In this document: positions 35,857 through 47,140 of the stretch, piece by piece
Layout: each line of letters begins with the position of its first letter
How positions within the stretch are numbered: the stretch's first letter is position 1
Source: Malania oleifera
Lineage: Eukaryota; Streptophyta; Magnoliopsida; Santalales; Ximeniaceae
Assembly: GCF_029873635.1 (NCBI RefSeq)
Contig: NC_080420.1
Span: 57,943,457 to 58,007,456, forward strand
Length of the DNA: 64,000 bases
Reading direction: 5' to 3'
Notes under the pieces: model-generated
What the model was told of the DNA's origin: nothing
The model's database searches: none
The model's input: the letters and a program-made list of their open reading frames with translations, nothing else
Position numbers and translations under genes: made by a program

Positions 35857-36728
35857 TCTAATTCCATCTCTGGAATTGATTGCTCGTTTTTTGGAGGATT
35901 TTCATCTTGCTCATTTATATTTTGCTTAGAATTAAAAATAAATTTATCAAGAGCTCCCTTTTGAGATGACACTAATTTTTTTTTTCTTTCTTCGTTTTTC
36001 ATATCCGGAGTCATATTTTCTCATTGATATAATTAAATTTCAAAATTAACACTAACTATAAATTGACAAATTATGTAAACAAATAAAAATAAATTTAATA
36101 AATCTATAGAAATAGTAGATTGAAACAATATAACCTGATTATTATTATTATTGCAAATCGATCGGCGAGCAATACTTTAGAGGTATCGGATTCTTGTCGG
36201 ATACAATGCTATAATCTCAAAGCTTCCAAAATCTAAGAAAAAATAGAAAAAAAAAATTCAGAGTGAAAATAATATACAAATATTAAAATAAAAATTAGAG
36301 TTGATAAAAATTACATAGAATCGGAGGCCCGAAAATGATGAACACAATAGTTGGAGCAAAAATCATAGAAAAACCAAGAGATGAGAGTGTGAGAGATGAA
36401 AAAAAGTTTTTTAGAGAGACTAAGAGAGAGAGATGAGAGTAATAGATAATTTGAAATACAATAAAGTTGTTAGTTGAGAAATATAAGACTTGAAAAAAAA
36501 GAATTAAATTGTATTTATTTTATATTTTAAAATATAATTTTATTATTTATTAATTAGTTGGGAAGTCAAGTATGGGAATATAGCAAAATAAATAATATTA
36601 ATATTATTTAATTAAAAAGAATTTTGGAACTCAAAAATAATATTATTATATTAAAAAAATTGAGGGGCCCCAAAAATTTGGGGGCCCTAGGCGCCTGCCT
36701 CAATTGCCTAAAGGCAGGGCTGCCCCTG
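35285..36728 (-). mobile_element. hAT deletion derivative with 8-bp target duplication
   Basis: Ends are CAGGGCCGGCTCTTGAG (left) and, inverted from the right, CAGGGGCAGCCCTGCC. These short imperfect terminal repeats start with the CAGGG common in plant hAT elements. CTTAGGGT (35277-35284) and CTCAGGGT (36729-36736) flank it, 7 of 8 identical. The subterminal GGCCCTAGGCG occurs at both ends. It carries a rearranged transposase remnant on the minus strand and a (TTA)n run at 35808-35855. The empty site is visible at 25751-25770 in the other LTR. Confidence 0.9.
35365..36014 (-). pseudogene. hAT transposase remnant: N-terminus fused to last C-terminal residues
   Basis: From 36014 the minus strand encodes a basic N-terminus with SSQKGALDKFIF, typical of TTF-type hAT proteins. 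An Asn-rich stretch encoded by the AAT microsatellite follows. A frameshift near 35715 leads into the TTF zinc-finger domain: [40 protein letters not shown] and [20 protein letters not shown]. Just after this (about 35440), another frame gives NPEYKTLISDFASQKVRKIN and a stop at 35365-35367, which looks like the extreme C-terminus of the same protein family. The dimerisation and DDE catalytic region is absent, so an internal deletion joined the two ends. No activity is expected. Confidence 0.85.
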
Positions 36729-37062
36729 CTCAGGGTCTGATACTATTTAAAACTGATATTTATAATTATCTTACTATTTTTACCATGATTTTGAAATAAT
36801 TATAACATTTTTAAACTGATCTGCATAATTTGAATTTTTGACTAAATAACTGAATAACTGAGTGTTATGGTTCTAAAGTCATGGCATTCTGAAAAATACT
36901 ATAAATCATATTTTCTAAAAACTACATATCGATATTTTCTGCTAATATACTGTAAAACATGATATTTGTAAAAACGGTATAAATACTATACCAAACTGTT
37001 ATGAACTCATGTCACACGATTAAGTAATTAGATTTGTATGCTCTAAAATATGCAACTCCTAC

Positions 37063-37102
<40 letters not shown>

Positions 37103-38037
37103 TTCTGGAAAAACTAAATAATAAACTGATATATATACATACTTTTATGATAAAATTTCTAAAATTCTCAAAATAGCATATTTCCCTTACCTATCTGACT
37201 GGGAGGTTGGCTTCCACTCAACTCTCGCACCCTCGGTGTACCAACCCTAAAAACCTGCATTTACATATATAAATTTCCAAGTAAATCAGTACACTCATAT
37301 TTCCTGAGATTGCCTATTTATAATTTCTTGAACTGTGCTCCCAAACGGATACTTGTTGGGGTCCTCAACCCATGACTATAGAGACCCAAAACACCCTATT
37401 CTTGAAAATATGACACCCCAAATTTATTTCACAAAATACTAGTATACTCTCATATAATACAAAATCTGACCCCAAATAATACTGGTAATATTGGAAATAC
37501 TTAAGAAATCTATTTACCCAAAATTTGGGATGGTTCCCAAACTGCTCAAATCGAATTTTTGCCCTAGCTAGGTTATAGAGAATCTCCCCCAGGATCACCG
37601 TGGTAGCTTTTAATCGTCGAACCGAGGAGAATTAGAGCCAAAAATATTGAGAGAAGTGAGAGAAACCGTTTTCTAGAGAGAGAAAATGAGAGATAGAAAA
37701 ATTTTCCACAAAAAACTCGTTTTTTGCATATTTATAGGTGGTTGGCCTAGTGGCCTTGTTGACGAGTCCATGAAGGCGGTTCGTCGACAAAGACGGTGCT
37801 CTCATCGGCGAAATTCAGGCCTTAAAAACAGCCTCTTAGTAAATTCTCGTCGATGAGACACGCGTCCACGTTGATGAGCCCAAGAAAACTTTTCGTCGAC
37901 GAAGCCTTGCTGCGTCCCCCTTTAAAATTCTTTTTCCCTATCTTTTCTTTACTATTTAATTCCAATAGTTATCCGGGTTGTTACATACTTCTTCCCCTAA
38001 GATACTTCTTGTGTAATATTCATGTTGATGCCTCACA

Positions 38038-38659
38038 TGCTATTAGGTATGGTTGAAATCATCACAATGATGGTTCAACTAAGAGCAGGTCGTTAAACCC
38101 ATGACAGTAGTTATAGAAGATAGTTTAGCCACACTCATTAAAAGATTGTGGGCAAGTTGTAGCAAAAATTTCTATTGTGAATCGTAAATCATTAAACATG
38201 TGTTTCGTATATGTTCTCCATTGATGATCTTATCTCACCCTTTATATTGTCCATGAACATCTTTGTTGTGGTTGCTATCTCGTGAGAGGTGTGGGAAATT
38301 GCACAAAGATTTTCCTTGGCAATTTTTTGATGAAACATCGTAAAATCAACATTGGAAAATTTGGCTAACATCAACGACATGATGTCTTTATTGTCATGTA
38401 CCTTTGGTAACTAGCAGCATAAAGTCTCCCTTGCAGAGGTGCCAAAACGGTCTTCGATAATTTTATGCGTTAACACATTTTAAAATGTTTTGTCCCACTA
38501 GGTACGTCAAAAGGTGTTTATAGAAAATAGGTTCCTAAACACCCTTTGATGATGTGGATATTGGTGATTGGTTATGGATGTGATGAAGTAATGAATTGTA
38601 ATCCCCAACCCTCGTTAGAATTTTTAAAATAGTGTCCTATTTTATGAGGGGTACCTTGT

Positions 38660-38693
<34 letters not shown>

Positions 38694-39740
38694 TAGAAAG
38701 GGAATTATAGAGGTCATAGAACTAAGGAGAAAATGAAGGAGGTTAGAAGACACATATTAGAAGAGAAAAAAGATGGAGACTTTAGGGAAAAGATTAAATT
38801 TAGATGGTGTTGGTAATTGAGAATCAACTCCAAGAGTTGAAATCGGAATGGTTAATTCCCACTCCTAATATTTACTTTATGGCAATCTTATTCCGAATTT
38901 CATTTCATGTAAGAATGAGATTTCCCCTTTTATTTACATTTTGATTCCTCACTTTTACTCCACAATATAATACTATTGTATATTAAATATACACAAACTC
39001 ACATATATATATATATATATATATTATAATGTTATATTATATATACTAGATATATAGTAAATATAAAAATAATATTAGTATAATGCTATATATAATAAAA
39101 TAAAATAAAATATAATAGAATATAATACATCTTACATAAATCTGAAAAATGATATCAATATTATGACATCTTTAAATATAGATATATAATAATATATTAC
39201 ATATTACAATATAAAATATATCATTAATACATATATATAATAGCAAAATTTATTACTTATATGATATACAAAAAAATAAAATACTATTGTGTAATAAAAT
39301 ATAATGTTATGGTGGTTGTTTTATTATATTATTATTTTATATTAAATAATAAATTGTGTTATAGGGTTATAAAATATGATATTTTTATTTACATTCAATA
39401 ATTTACATAATAAATATAACTTATATAATATAAGATAAAATATAATATTAATAATGTATAGTTAAAAATAAAAATAATAATAATAATAATAAACATGATA
39501 AAATAAAATATGCAAAGCATAATCAAGTACATAATTATCAAAATGATTTTATTATAAAAAATTGTTTAGTATATAGCTTAACAAATTAATATTATATAAT
39601 AATTATATATTTATAGTATTATTACTTCATACTAAATTAATTGAATAAACTTTTTATTTTAACTAGTATCTGAATCCTATATCTATATATATACTAAACA
39701 CTATAATACAACAATTTTGAAGGGGTCCTTTATATTATAC
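38038..39740 (+). other. AT-rich spacer without recognised genes
   Basis: Continues the pre-LINE target sequence. It holds a poly-A run (38662-38690, 29 A) and a very AT-rich stretch with (TA)n and ATAA repeats (38950-39735). A 62-codon minus frame at 38192-38380 has no recognised family. No LTR, TIR or gene was identified. Confidence 0.6.
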
Positions 39741-40300
39741 AGAAGAGGGACCCACATATGCCTCTTCCTTGCAGGGCACGGTAAGATTGACTGGGGTTGA
39801 CGACCGAAACACTCCTCTGCTCTGCTCTGCTATTCTCTGCGTCGTCGGTTTTGGTGAGACGCTCTTCCTCCATTGCCATTTCTTTACTGTATTTCTCTCA
39901 CTTACGCTGTGTCTGTTGCTCTCCTGGCTCTCTGATTTGGATATTAAAAACTCTCCTGGCTATTCTCTGCGTCTTTGGTTTCGGTGAGACGCTCTTCCTC
40001 CATTGCCATTTCTTTACTGTATTTCTGTCACTCACGCTGTGTCTGTCGCTCTCCTGGCTCTCTGATTTGGACATTAAAAAATCATCTTTGATGCTTACTT
40101 CATGTTTGTTTTGGGATAACTCAGGATTTTATGCATTGCTGTCGTCACCAGTCTGGACATCTTCATTGACCTTTGTGTGTGTGATTTTACCCAGTATGTT
40201 TATGCATTTCTGCATTGTAGTTTTTTTTTTTAATGCCTTTGGAAACTCTTTAATAAATTGCTGTAGAAGATAGGTAAAATAATGGAAAAAACCTTTTAAT
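39741..40300 (+). promoter_or_regulatory. Candidate transcribed leader (5' UTR-like, C/T-rich), speculative
   Basis: After 800 bases of extreme AT content the composition changes sharply to a C/T-rich stretch (CTCTGCTCTGCTCTGC and CTCTTCCTCCATTGCC). This is typical of plant 5' untranslated leaders, and GGTGAGAC splice-donor-like sequences lie at 39851 and 39980. The 158-codon open frame across it looks like a by-product of low-complexity sequence. It could be a 5' exon of the downstream plus-strand RDR1, which has an acceptor-like site at 57635, but nothing in the sequence proves the link. Confidence 0.3.
39831..40090 (+). repeat. 130-bp tandem duplication
   Basis: TATTCTCTGCGTC...GGTGAGACGCTCTTCC...CTCTCTGATTTGGA(T/C)ATTAAAAA occurs at 39831-39960 and again from 39961, offset exactly 130 bases. 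There are only a few substitutions, so the duplication is young. Confidence 0.93.
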
Positions 40301-42228
40301 TTAATGGTTTGTTTTGTTGAGAGATGCTGGCAAAGGAATGGGTTCCATGTAGGATTTGGAATTTATCATAAAATGCCACGTTCACTGGAGCAAAAAAAGA
40401 GTTATGTTTTGCTGCGGATCCAAATGATGTGAGCCTCACATCACTGTAATGGGTTAAATTATCATAATATTAACATAACATTCTCCAAATCTTTCTTCCA
40501 AGTCTTTGTTTTGTTTTGGTTTCGAAGAAAGGAAGTACTTGCCTTGCTGAGGCAATATTTGCTCGAATGTCTATTCTAGGAGTAAATAGTTATAATAGAG
40601 GCATTTGATAGTTTGCATAAAAATTGTTCTAAGACCATAAAAAGGATAATAATGTAAAATATTTTTTGAGTGACAAAGAAAAGTCAAAGAATAATTATTT
40701 CTAAATTTCATCATGGGAATGTCAATTCCCATTCTATTACATGTTGAGTGGAATAATATAAACTTTTGCATGAACGACTTGTTTTTGAAATTTATGTTTG
40801 CATATAATTTTTTTATTTCATTCTCATTGCATTTCATCATACTCATAGGAATAGATATTCTTAATTTCATCAGTTTTTGCAGGAATTTTCTCTATTCGTT
40901 GTTGATTTTTGTGTGATTCATATTTCAAAATGTTAGGGACAAAGGATTCCATGGGTGGGTCTTGGGCCCAACTCATGTATATAAGCACCTATCCTTTACT
41001 CTATTTTTTCAATGTGGGACAAACTCTCAAGTAGATTTCTAAACAATCTCCTCCTCACTTGTGAGTTCCAACCACTCCCTTTTGAATAGAGACCATTATT
41101 TGTCATGTAACAAACTAGGAGCCATTACTCAAATGAAGAAGCAAGTAAATTTTGGGAGTCATTGGGCAAGAATTTTGAACTTAAGGATTCTAGGACACTG
41201 AAATTTGTTGTAAAGAATTTTCTACACTTCTAGATGGTTGAATGTAAGGGTTGTACAATCCTAACTTAGAAAAATATCACCAATTGTTGGAGGACCTTAA
41301 TATGAACATCTCTTTCTCTAATATCTGATTGTGAAGTTTCCAGAGTAGTAAAGAACTTGTGAATAGTAGCCAGAACACCAAAGGGAACATGTTTGTCCTT
41401 ATTGGATGTCATTATACCAACCATCATAGAAGACCTGATCAAACTTTAGATCAAGGTTGCGAAGGTTATGGGGCTGTTCTCCAAGGTCAACTTAGTTGAA
41501 TAAAATCCTAAACGTTAGAATGAGAACTTTAAACACAGCAAAAGAATATGAGGCTTGAGTTCAAACCTAAGACTAACAACCTTACTTTGAAGAATAAAGG
41601 AGTTTTGTATATTAAGAACTAGGCATTGTGCTTCCCAAGGCGTAGGAAGAGGGACAACAACCTTGTTAAACCAAATTCAAATTGGATGCCATAGTTGCTG
41701 TCATTTTTTAAGCGAACACTGTTGTGCACCAGAAGGATTTGGTGCCACGAGGCCTCACATGTTGCAACAAAAGTTTACACATCCATAAGGAAAGAGAAGA
41801 ATTTCTATTGATAGGAGACTCTAGGCTCACTCTTGTTTTGGAAGAAAAGAGAGATGAATCTATATTCATAGAAGATTGTAGGCCCACTCAAAGTTGCACC
41901 TCACTCGAATTTAATGGAGTTGGAAAAAGAAAAATTGAACTTCGAAAGAAATGAACATATTGCCACTAAATGTAGAAGAATGTAACATTTTAGTATTATT
42001 ATCTTTACTAAGAAGATAGGAGATTCCCATAGCTTGGTCTAATATTTTAAATGCCCCAAAATACCCATATAATTGTTTGTGTAATCAAATCAAAATGTCC
42101 TTCATCTTTTGCCTTCTCTATAGTTTGTTTGTTTGTTTTTTTTTAATTTAAAAAATAAAAATTTGGGGAGCTTTGGAGCACACACAGAGCGCATGTTCAT
42201 TGCAAGTTATTGTTGTTGCTATTATTGT

Positions 42229-43830
42229 TAGGGAAAAAGATGCTCACCTCCCCTAAGGTTTGCCAAAAAGGAAAAGACCTCCCCATAAGTTTTTAAAATT
42301 CCATAGACCTCCCCTCAAGTTTGCATCAATGCACACTCGTACTCCCTTATGTATACTTTTGGTTAGTATTTAAACGAAAGTTAAAAAAATAATTTGTTTT
42401 AGGAGCTGCTAGCTTCCTACGTATGATATGGTTGAATTTTTTTTCCACTTTTTGCCCTTATTTACGTAATGCCTTTAAAAGTAATTTTTTCCCAGTTATG
42501 CCCTAAATCAGGAGTTGCTAGCTTCCTACATGTGATGTGGCTGAAAAATATTTTTTTTTTCCCTTTTTGCCCTTATTTGCATAATGCTTTTTAAAGTAAT
42601 TTTTTCCTATTTTGCCCTTAATTATAAGTTGTCAGCATGGTACAATTTGCCTTTGAAACTATTCTTTCCTTTTTGCCCTTAATCACATACTATAGAAGGT
42701 TCATTTGCCTTCGGAAAATTTTAACCACTTCTTTACCCTTATTAAGCCCATTTCATGTTGCCTATCTCAAAGCAAACAATACATCTCTGTTAAATGGAAA
42801 TCAACCTTCAATTTTACATCCATATTTAATTGAGACAAAAATAATAAATTTTTGGCTCTCATTGCTTCAATATTTATATAACTTCGAATTAGTTGCAAAC
42901 TCATTTGTTTGACAATATTCTAAAATAGGTAAAGAATATTATTCTTTAGTCTAATTAGTTACTACGTGTTTTTGATATTCTTCACATTTCTAGACTTTGC
43001 CATGGGTCAATTCTTATTGGCTCTTTTTGCTAGTAGAGTGAGTTCTAGATTGATACTAACCATGCAATAAGGGGAGCATATCATAAAAATATATAGTTTT
43101 AGATATGGATCTAATGGCCAAAACTTTATTATTTTTGTTTCAATTAGATGTGGATGTAAAATTGAATGTTGATTTCCATTTGATAGATATGTCTATTTTG
43201 TTTTGAAGGTAGGCAACATGAAATGACTTAATAAGGGTAAAGAAAGGGGAAAAAAATTTCAAAGGCAAATTAATGGCAAAAAGGGAAAGACATATTTTTA
43301 AAGGCAAATTGTACCATGCTGGCAACATATAATTAAAGGCAAAATAGGGAAAAATTATTTTTAAAGGCATTATGTAAATAAGGGCAAAAAAGAAAAAACA
43401 AATTCAACCACATCATGTTAGGAAGCTAGCAGCTCCTGATTGAGGGCTTAATTGGAAAAAAAATATTTTTTAAAATTGTTTTTAAAGGCATTATGTAAAT
43501 AAGGGCAAAAAGGGGAAAAATATTTTCAGCCACATCATGTGTAGGAAGCTAGTAGCTTTTGTTTTTAAATGCATTATGTAAATAAGGGCACAAAGGAAAT
43601 TTTTTTTTCAACCACATCACGTGTAGGAAGCTAGTAGCTCTTGATTTTAGAAAAAAATATTTTTTAAACTTTCATTTGAATACTAACAGAAAGTTGACAT
43701 GAGGGGGTGTGAATGTCCATAGATTGAAACTTGAAGAGAGCTTTGTGGGATTTTAAAAACCTCAGGGGAGTTCTTGATCTTTTTTGGCAAACTTTAAGGG
43801 AGGCGAGTGTCTTTTGGTCTTTTGCCCTTA
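42229..43830. mobile_element. Fold-back element with inverted arms of about 0.65 kb
   Basis: The left arm (42229-42860) begins AGGGAAAAAGATGCTCACCT. The right arm (43115-43830) ends in the inverse (CTCGCCTCCCTTAAAGTTTGCC read on the minus strand). Both arms carry two or three tandem units of about 110 bp built on AGGAGCTGCTAGCTTCCTAC, TTTTTGCCCTTATTT and AATGCCTTTAAA. The loop of about 255 bp (42861-43114) is AT-rich with no reading frame. This matches a fold-back or long-TIR Mutator-like non-autonomous element. No transposase is present. ATTATT-like flanks on both sides may hide the target duplication. Confidence 0.8.
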
Positions 43831-43994
43831 TTATTATTATTACTACTATTGGGGGTGTGGGGTTGGAGGAAGCAATACTTTCAACATGTCACATGCAAAG
43901 TAGAATTCTCTATTAGAAAACAATATGAATCATGGAAGGGGTATTGTCTTAATTTAAAATACTATTAAGTGTGAACCTGTTCAGCTATGGTTAT

Positions 43995-44129
43995 TGTTAA
44001 GATTTGATTAAAAATGAATGACCTAACTTGAAGATAGGTCTCTCCCTCTATTTATAATGCAAATTTAAATACATTCTAATGACAATAATACCCTTGCGAA
44101 CTCTCACTAATTAACATACTAACACACAC

Positions 44130-44178
<49 letters not shown>

Positions 44179-44270
44179 TCTTTCCCCTTTCTAACATAGT
44201 TCAGTTCAAATCTTACGGGGTATAGCTGCGACCGGATCAATAGTACTAAAGACATATATAACCTTTAACA
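43995..44270 (-). mobile_element. Short Copia LTR, 276 bp, minus orientation
   Basis: On the minus strand it starts TGTTAAAGGTTATATATG directly after the polypurine tract TTGAGGGGGAG (44271-44281) and ends AATCTTAACA. Its TGTTAA...TTAACA ends are perfectly inverted. An (AAT)n run lies at about 44130-44176. The short LTR is unlike the 1.4-2.3-kb SIRE-like LTRs elsewhere in the window. The other LTR of the element is not found. A noisy copy lies at 51571-51884. Confidence 0.85.
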
Positions 44271-44306
44271 CTCCCCCTCAAGCTTGAGCATAAATGTCAT
44301 AAGCTC

Positions 44307-44690
44307 CTAGCTTGTCACCCCCCCCCCCCCCCCCAACGCTATGGTTAGCAAATTAGCAAACTGCATGTCCGACTTCACATAAGCAGTTTTAATGAGCTTC
44401 TGCACAAGTTTCTCCCGAACAAAGTGGCAATGAACTTCAATGTGCTTTGTCCACTCATGAAAGATTGGGTTGGAGGCAATATGAAGAGAAACTTGATTAT
44501 CACACATCAACTTCATAGGCTGAGAATGTGGAAAACCCAATTCTTCCAGCATGTTCTTCAACTAGACAAATTCATAGTTAGTGTGAGCCATAGATCTATA
44601 TTATGATTCAACACTTGACCTTGACACCACAATTTGTTTCTTACTTTTCCAAGAAAACAAATTACCACCAACCAAGAGAAGATGGTTGTG
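44307..44690 (-). pseudogene. Copia RNase H C-terminus
   Basis: Minus-strand translation gives NLFSWKSKKQIVVSRSSVES, YRSMAHTNYEFV, then KNMLEELGF, PMKLMCDNQVSLHIASNP, HEWTKHIEVHCHFVREKLVQ and a QFANLLT end. This is the classic RNase H end of Copia pol, including the catalytic C-D-N-Q block. Two stop codons interrupt it. Sequence upstream of about 44690 is not Copia, so the element is truncated. A G16 run (C run at 44317-44332) follows the end of the protein. A noisy copy lies at about 51940-52330. Confidence 0.88.
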
Positions 44691-45226
44691 TCCTGGGGGT
44701 GTTTTCAGGTGTTTTGACAGAAACCTTCTGCACCATCTGGCAGTGCAGTGAGCTCATGCTAGTTTTGATGACTTCGATGCTGGTAACATGCCTTTATTAG
44801 GATCTTTGTTCCCTAGGAGCCCTTGAAAATTCAGTCATGGTTAAATCTTGCACGAGGGGAGAATATTGAGGAATTAGAAGCAAATAGTTAATTCTCATTG
44901 AATATTTTTATTTTTTTCATTTTCATTTTCATTTTAGTTTTTTGTGATCCACAGCCACACCTGAAAACAAATATTATTGCATAAGCGAATAACAATTAAA
45001 AGCAATGTCTACCTCTGTGCAGTGCTTTGATCACTCATGGTATTATCCTCATTTTTCTCTTTCCCCTCTGTGCATGTAAAATGAGTTTGGCATCTGCAAG
45101 GTAAGATATTTACGCGAACAAGGAGGACAGTTAGTAACCTCCAACAATATTAATTTTTCTAGTGGCAGTTCCTCCTCATCATCAGATGAGCACTACAAAT
45201 TTACCCTTATGATCACATTGCAGTAC

Positions 45227-45560
45227 TCAACCCCCTTCCTGAAAGCTTTTCATGAGCCTCTGTTGAATTTTCTGCATGAGCATGGAGCAAAGAATCTGCT
45301 TCTGCCATGAAATTTTACTGCCTAAGGGCCCTTTCTTCTCGAGACTGGGAGCCAAACCAAATTGAGATGTTTTCAACATGGAACCTGTAATTTGTTCTCT
45401 ACACTCATGGTCTTCCATGACTTCTGATATTTTGCAGTTATAGTTCCTTGTTAAGACTTGCTGCACTTCTTGAAAACCTTAGTGACTTGCTCATCTGAGA
45501 AATTTTCTGGGTCAATTGATTTTGCGAAGGATTGAATATCCTGAACTCACAAATATTTGC
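45227..45560 (-). pseudogene. Unrecognised coding-like remnant
   Basis: The minus strand shows two overlapping pieces in different frames that read like one protein interrupted by a frameshift. SFAKSIDPENFSDEQVTKVF comes first (about 45470-45535), then QQVLTRNYNCKISEVMEDHE and REQITGSMLKTSQFGL (45300-45466). Composition and lack of repeats suggest former coding sequence, but I do not recognise the family. It lies in the near-identical block of the duplication (copy at 52923-53250), where a T-run length difference changes the downstream frame. Confidence 0.35.
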
Positions 45561-46357
45561 AGGTTGTTCTCATTATGGGCCCTATCTTGCTGATTTGTGG
45601 CTTGTGTATGCATGGCGAGTGAGCTTGCTACTCCCTTTCCTTTCATTGTACCATCTTCCACAGTCACACATATAACTTAAATTGATAAACACAGTAAATT
45701 TAGATGTTATAAAATCAAACAAGTTGAAAGTACAATCATCACAAATGACCAATGACCATTTGATAAGCATACGCTACTTTTGAGCAATTATGTTGTTCAT
45801 GTAATAAATTTTTAATCAACTCTTAAGTTTGGTCTTTTTCTTTGTTTCTGGTTTTGTTTTCAGAATGGGGAGGAATTATTTGGGCTAAGAATCAGCTTTT
45901 AAGTATAAACATAACTGATATGGTAATCATTAGTCAATGTTTTGCTATTGAGGATTTTGCATTGAGATCATAACAAATATATGAAAAATATGAGAACAAG
46001 CTTGATTTAGGAAACATCCAACACAATTTTATTCCTATTCAACTCGTCAAACTGTTGCCCAGGGGTCTTTTATAAGTTGGGAATGCTTTGCAAACAAGAA
46101 ATACTTATTAACAAATTTAGAAACCTAAATAATCACAAATACAATTTTACTAAATTGTAATACACTAGAATCTAAATGATTGTCATAATGCTAAATAAAA
46201 AAGAATGATAAACAAAATGAAGCTCACATTTTGTAATCTCCACTAGTTAGGAGGAAAAGCAAAACCTTGGCTTGGAGTTGCGAGGCAAACATGCAAACAC
46301 TAGCCATTCAATACTCTTCATCGTCGTACCCAAACTATAACTCCGTACGCAACCTAA

Positions 46358-47140
46358 TCATGGCACTCTTGGGTATTGACTTCCTTTCCTTTTAGTAGCC
46401 TCTACCCTTGTAACTCTTTGGACATTCCAATTGGAAGCCCCTTTTGACCTCTTGATATGAACTCCAAAAAATTTATTGTTGTTCATCTCCCTAGGTGGAA
46501 TAGTGAGCATCAGCAACCTATTGAAAATCAGGCATATAATTATTGATGTTTCTGTGTTAAAGTTTGGAATACATTGTTGGCCCACTACATAGCAGCTTAA
46601 GTTTTTAGGTAAAGTGATCATTTAATGTGGTGTACTTGAGCCATGATTTCCAGGAGGTTCTGTGTTCTAGTTTTGTTGCTGTGTCCATTGTAAGTAAAAA
46701 CACTATCTTGTTCCCAATATTGTTGTTATTCATTGTTCATCTCCCCATGTAAAAACACTATCTTGCATGTGTGAGGAGTGTAGGCTTGATATACATTGTT
46801 GGCTGACAACCCAACAACTTTAGCTTTTAGGTAAAGTAGATCATTTTGGAACAATAGAGACAACTAGAATTATATCTCCTGCTTGTAGTTGACTAGGAAG
46901 AATTATCTTCCATAAGATGCCTTGTGGGACTTCACTTTACTAGAGCTTGCTTAAGAAGTTTGTGTTGTTGTGCTGGTATATGCCACCAAGGACATGCATA
47001 TCCCTTGAGGCAAGCAACTGCCAGCCTTGTAGTTTGATGCCTTGATGTGTGAAGATGTTCTCAGTTTGATTGAACCAATTGAATAACACTTTTGGATGCC
47101 CTTCATCGGTGAATTTACGTAAAGAACTTTTGACGGCCAA
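46358..47140 (-). pseudogene. Unrecognised coding-like remnants with an internal repeat
   Basis: Two minus-strand open stretches, 46940-47140 (contains NIFTHQGIKLQGWQLLASRD) and 46358-46621 (starts MITLPKNLSCYVVGQQCI). A diverged copy of the second motif (TLPKS*SCWVVSQQCI) lies near 46785-46840, so an ancestral unit was duplicated. There are stops between the pieces and no known domain. They may be decayed exons or part of a transposon. Copies lie at 54067-54330 and 54649-54855. Confidence 0.3.

Larger units (their letters stand above)
24825..37985 (-). mobile_element. Gypsy-2 (Tekay/Del-like) LTR retrotransposon, minus, TSD TACTT
   Basis: The LTRs lie at 34341-37985 (5') and 24825-27039 (3'). 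TACTT precedes the left border (24820-24824) and follows the right border (37986-37990). The minus-strand order is 5' LTR, primer-binding site, gag, protease, RT, RNase H, integrase, chromodomain-like tail, polypurine tract, 3' LTR. It contains a solo Copia LTR (30881-33198) and a hAT derivative (35285-36728). Stop codons throughout pol show that it is inactive. The C-terminal segment after integrase looks like the chromodomain of Tekay/Del chromoviruses. Confidence 0.93.
34341..37985 (-). mobile_element. Gypsy-2 5' LTR with nested hAT element
   Basis: On the minus strand it starts TGTAACAACCCGGATAAC at 37985. After removal of the hAT insertion (1444 bp plus 8 bp) its length is about 2.19 kb, matching the 3' LTR. 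An (AAT)n run at about 37064-37103 is expanded to about 13 units, against 3-4 in the partner. The palindromes at 37740-37920 have lost several CpG sites (for example CGTTGATGAG). Confidence 0.92.
23886..38025 (-). mobile_element. 5'-truncated LINE (L1-like) with 12-bp target duplication, split by Gypsy-2
   Basis: On the minus strand the element ends with a poly-A tail, seen as T10 at 23887-23896. Before it lie a repetitive 3' untranslated region and the C-terminal part of ORF2. TGATGCCTCACA is at 23874-23885, next to the tail, and again at 38026-38037. That is an exact 12-bp target duplication and marks the 5' truncation point at about 38025. Without Gypsy-2 (24825-37985 plus 5 bp) the LINE is about 975 bp. 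The tail and long target duplication are what target-primed reverse transcription leaves. Confidence 0.85.

Noticed and set aside
39797..40273. 158-codon plus-strand frame
   Set aside because: It spans the 130-bp tandem duplication, is rich in Leu, Ser, Phe and Cys as expected from C/T-rich DNA, and shows no known domain. It is more likely leader or intron sequence.
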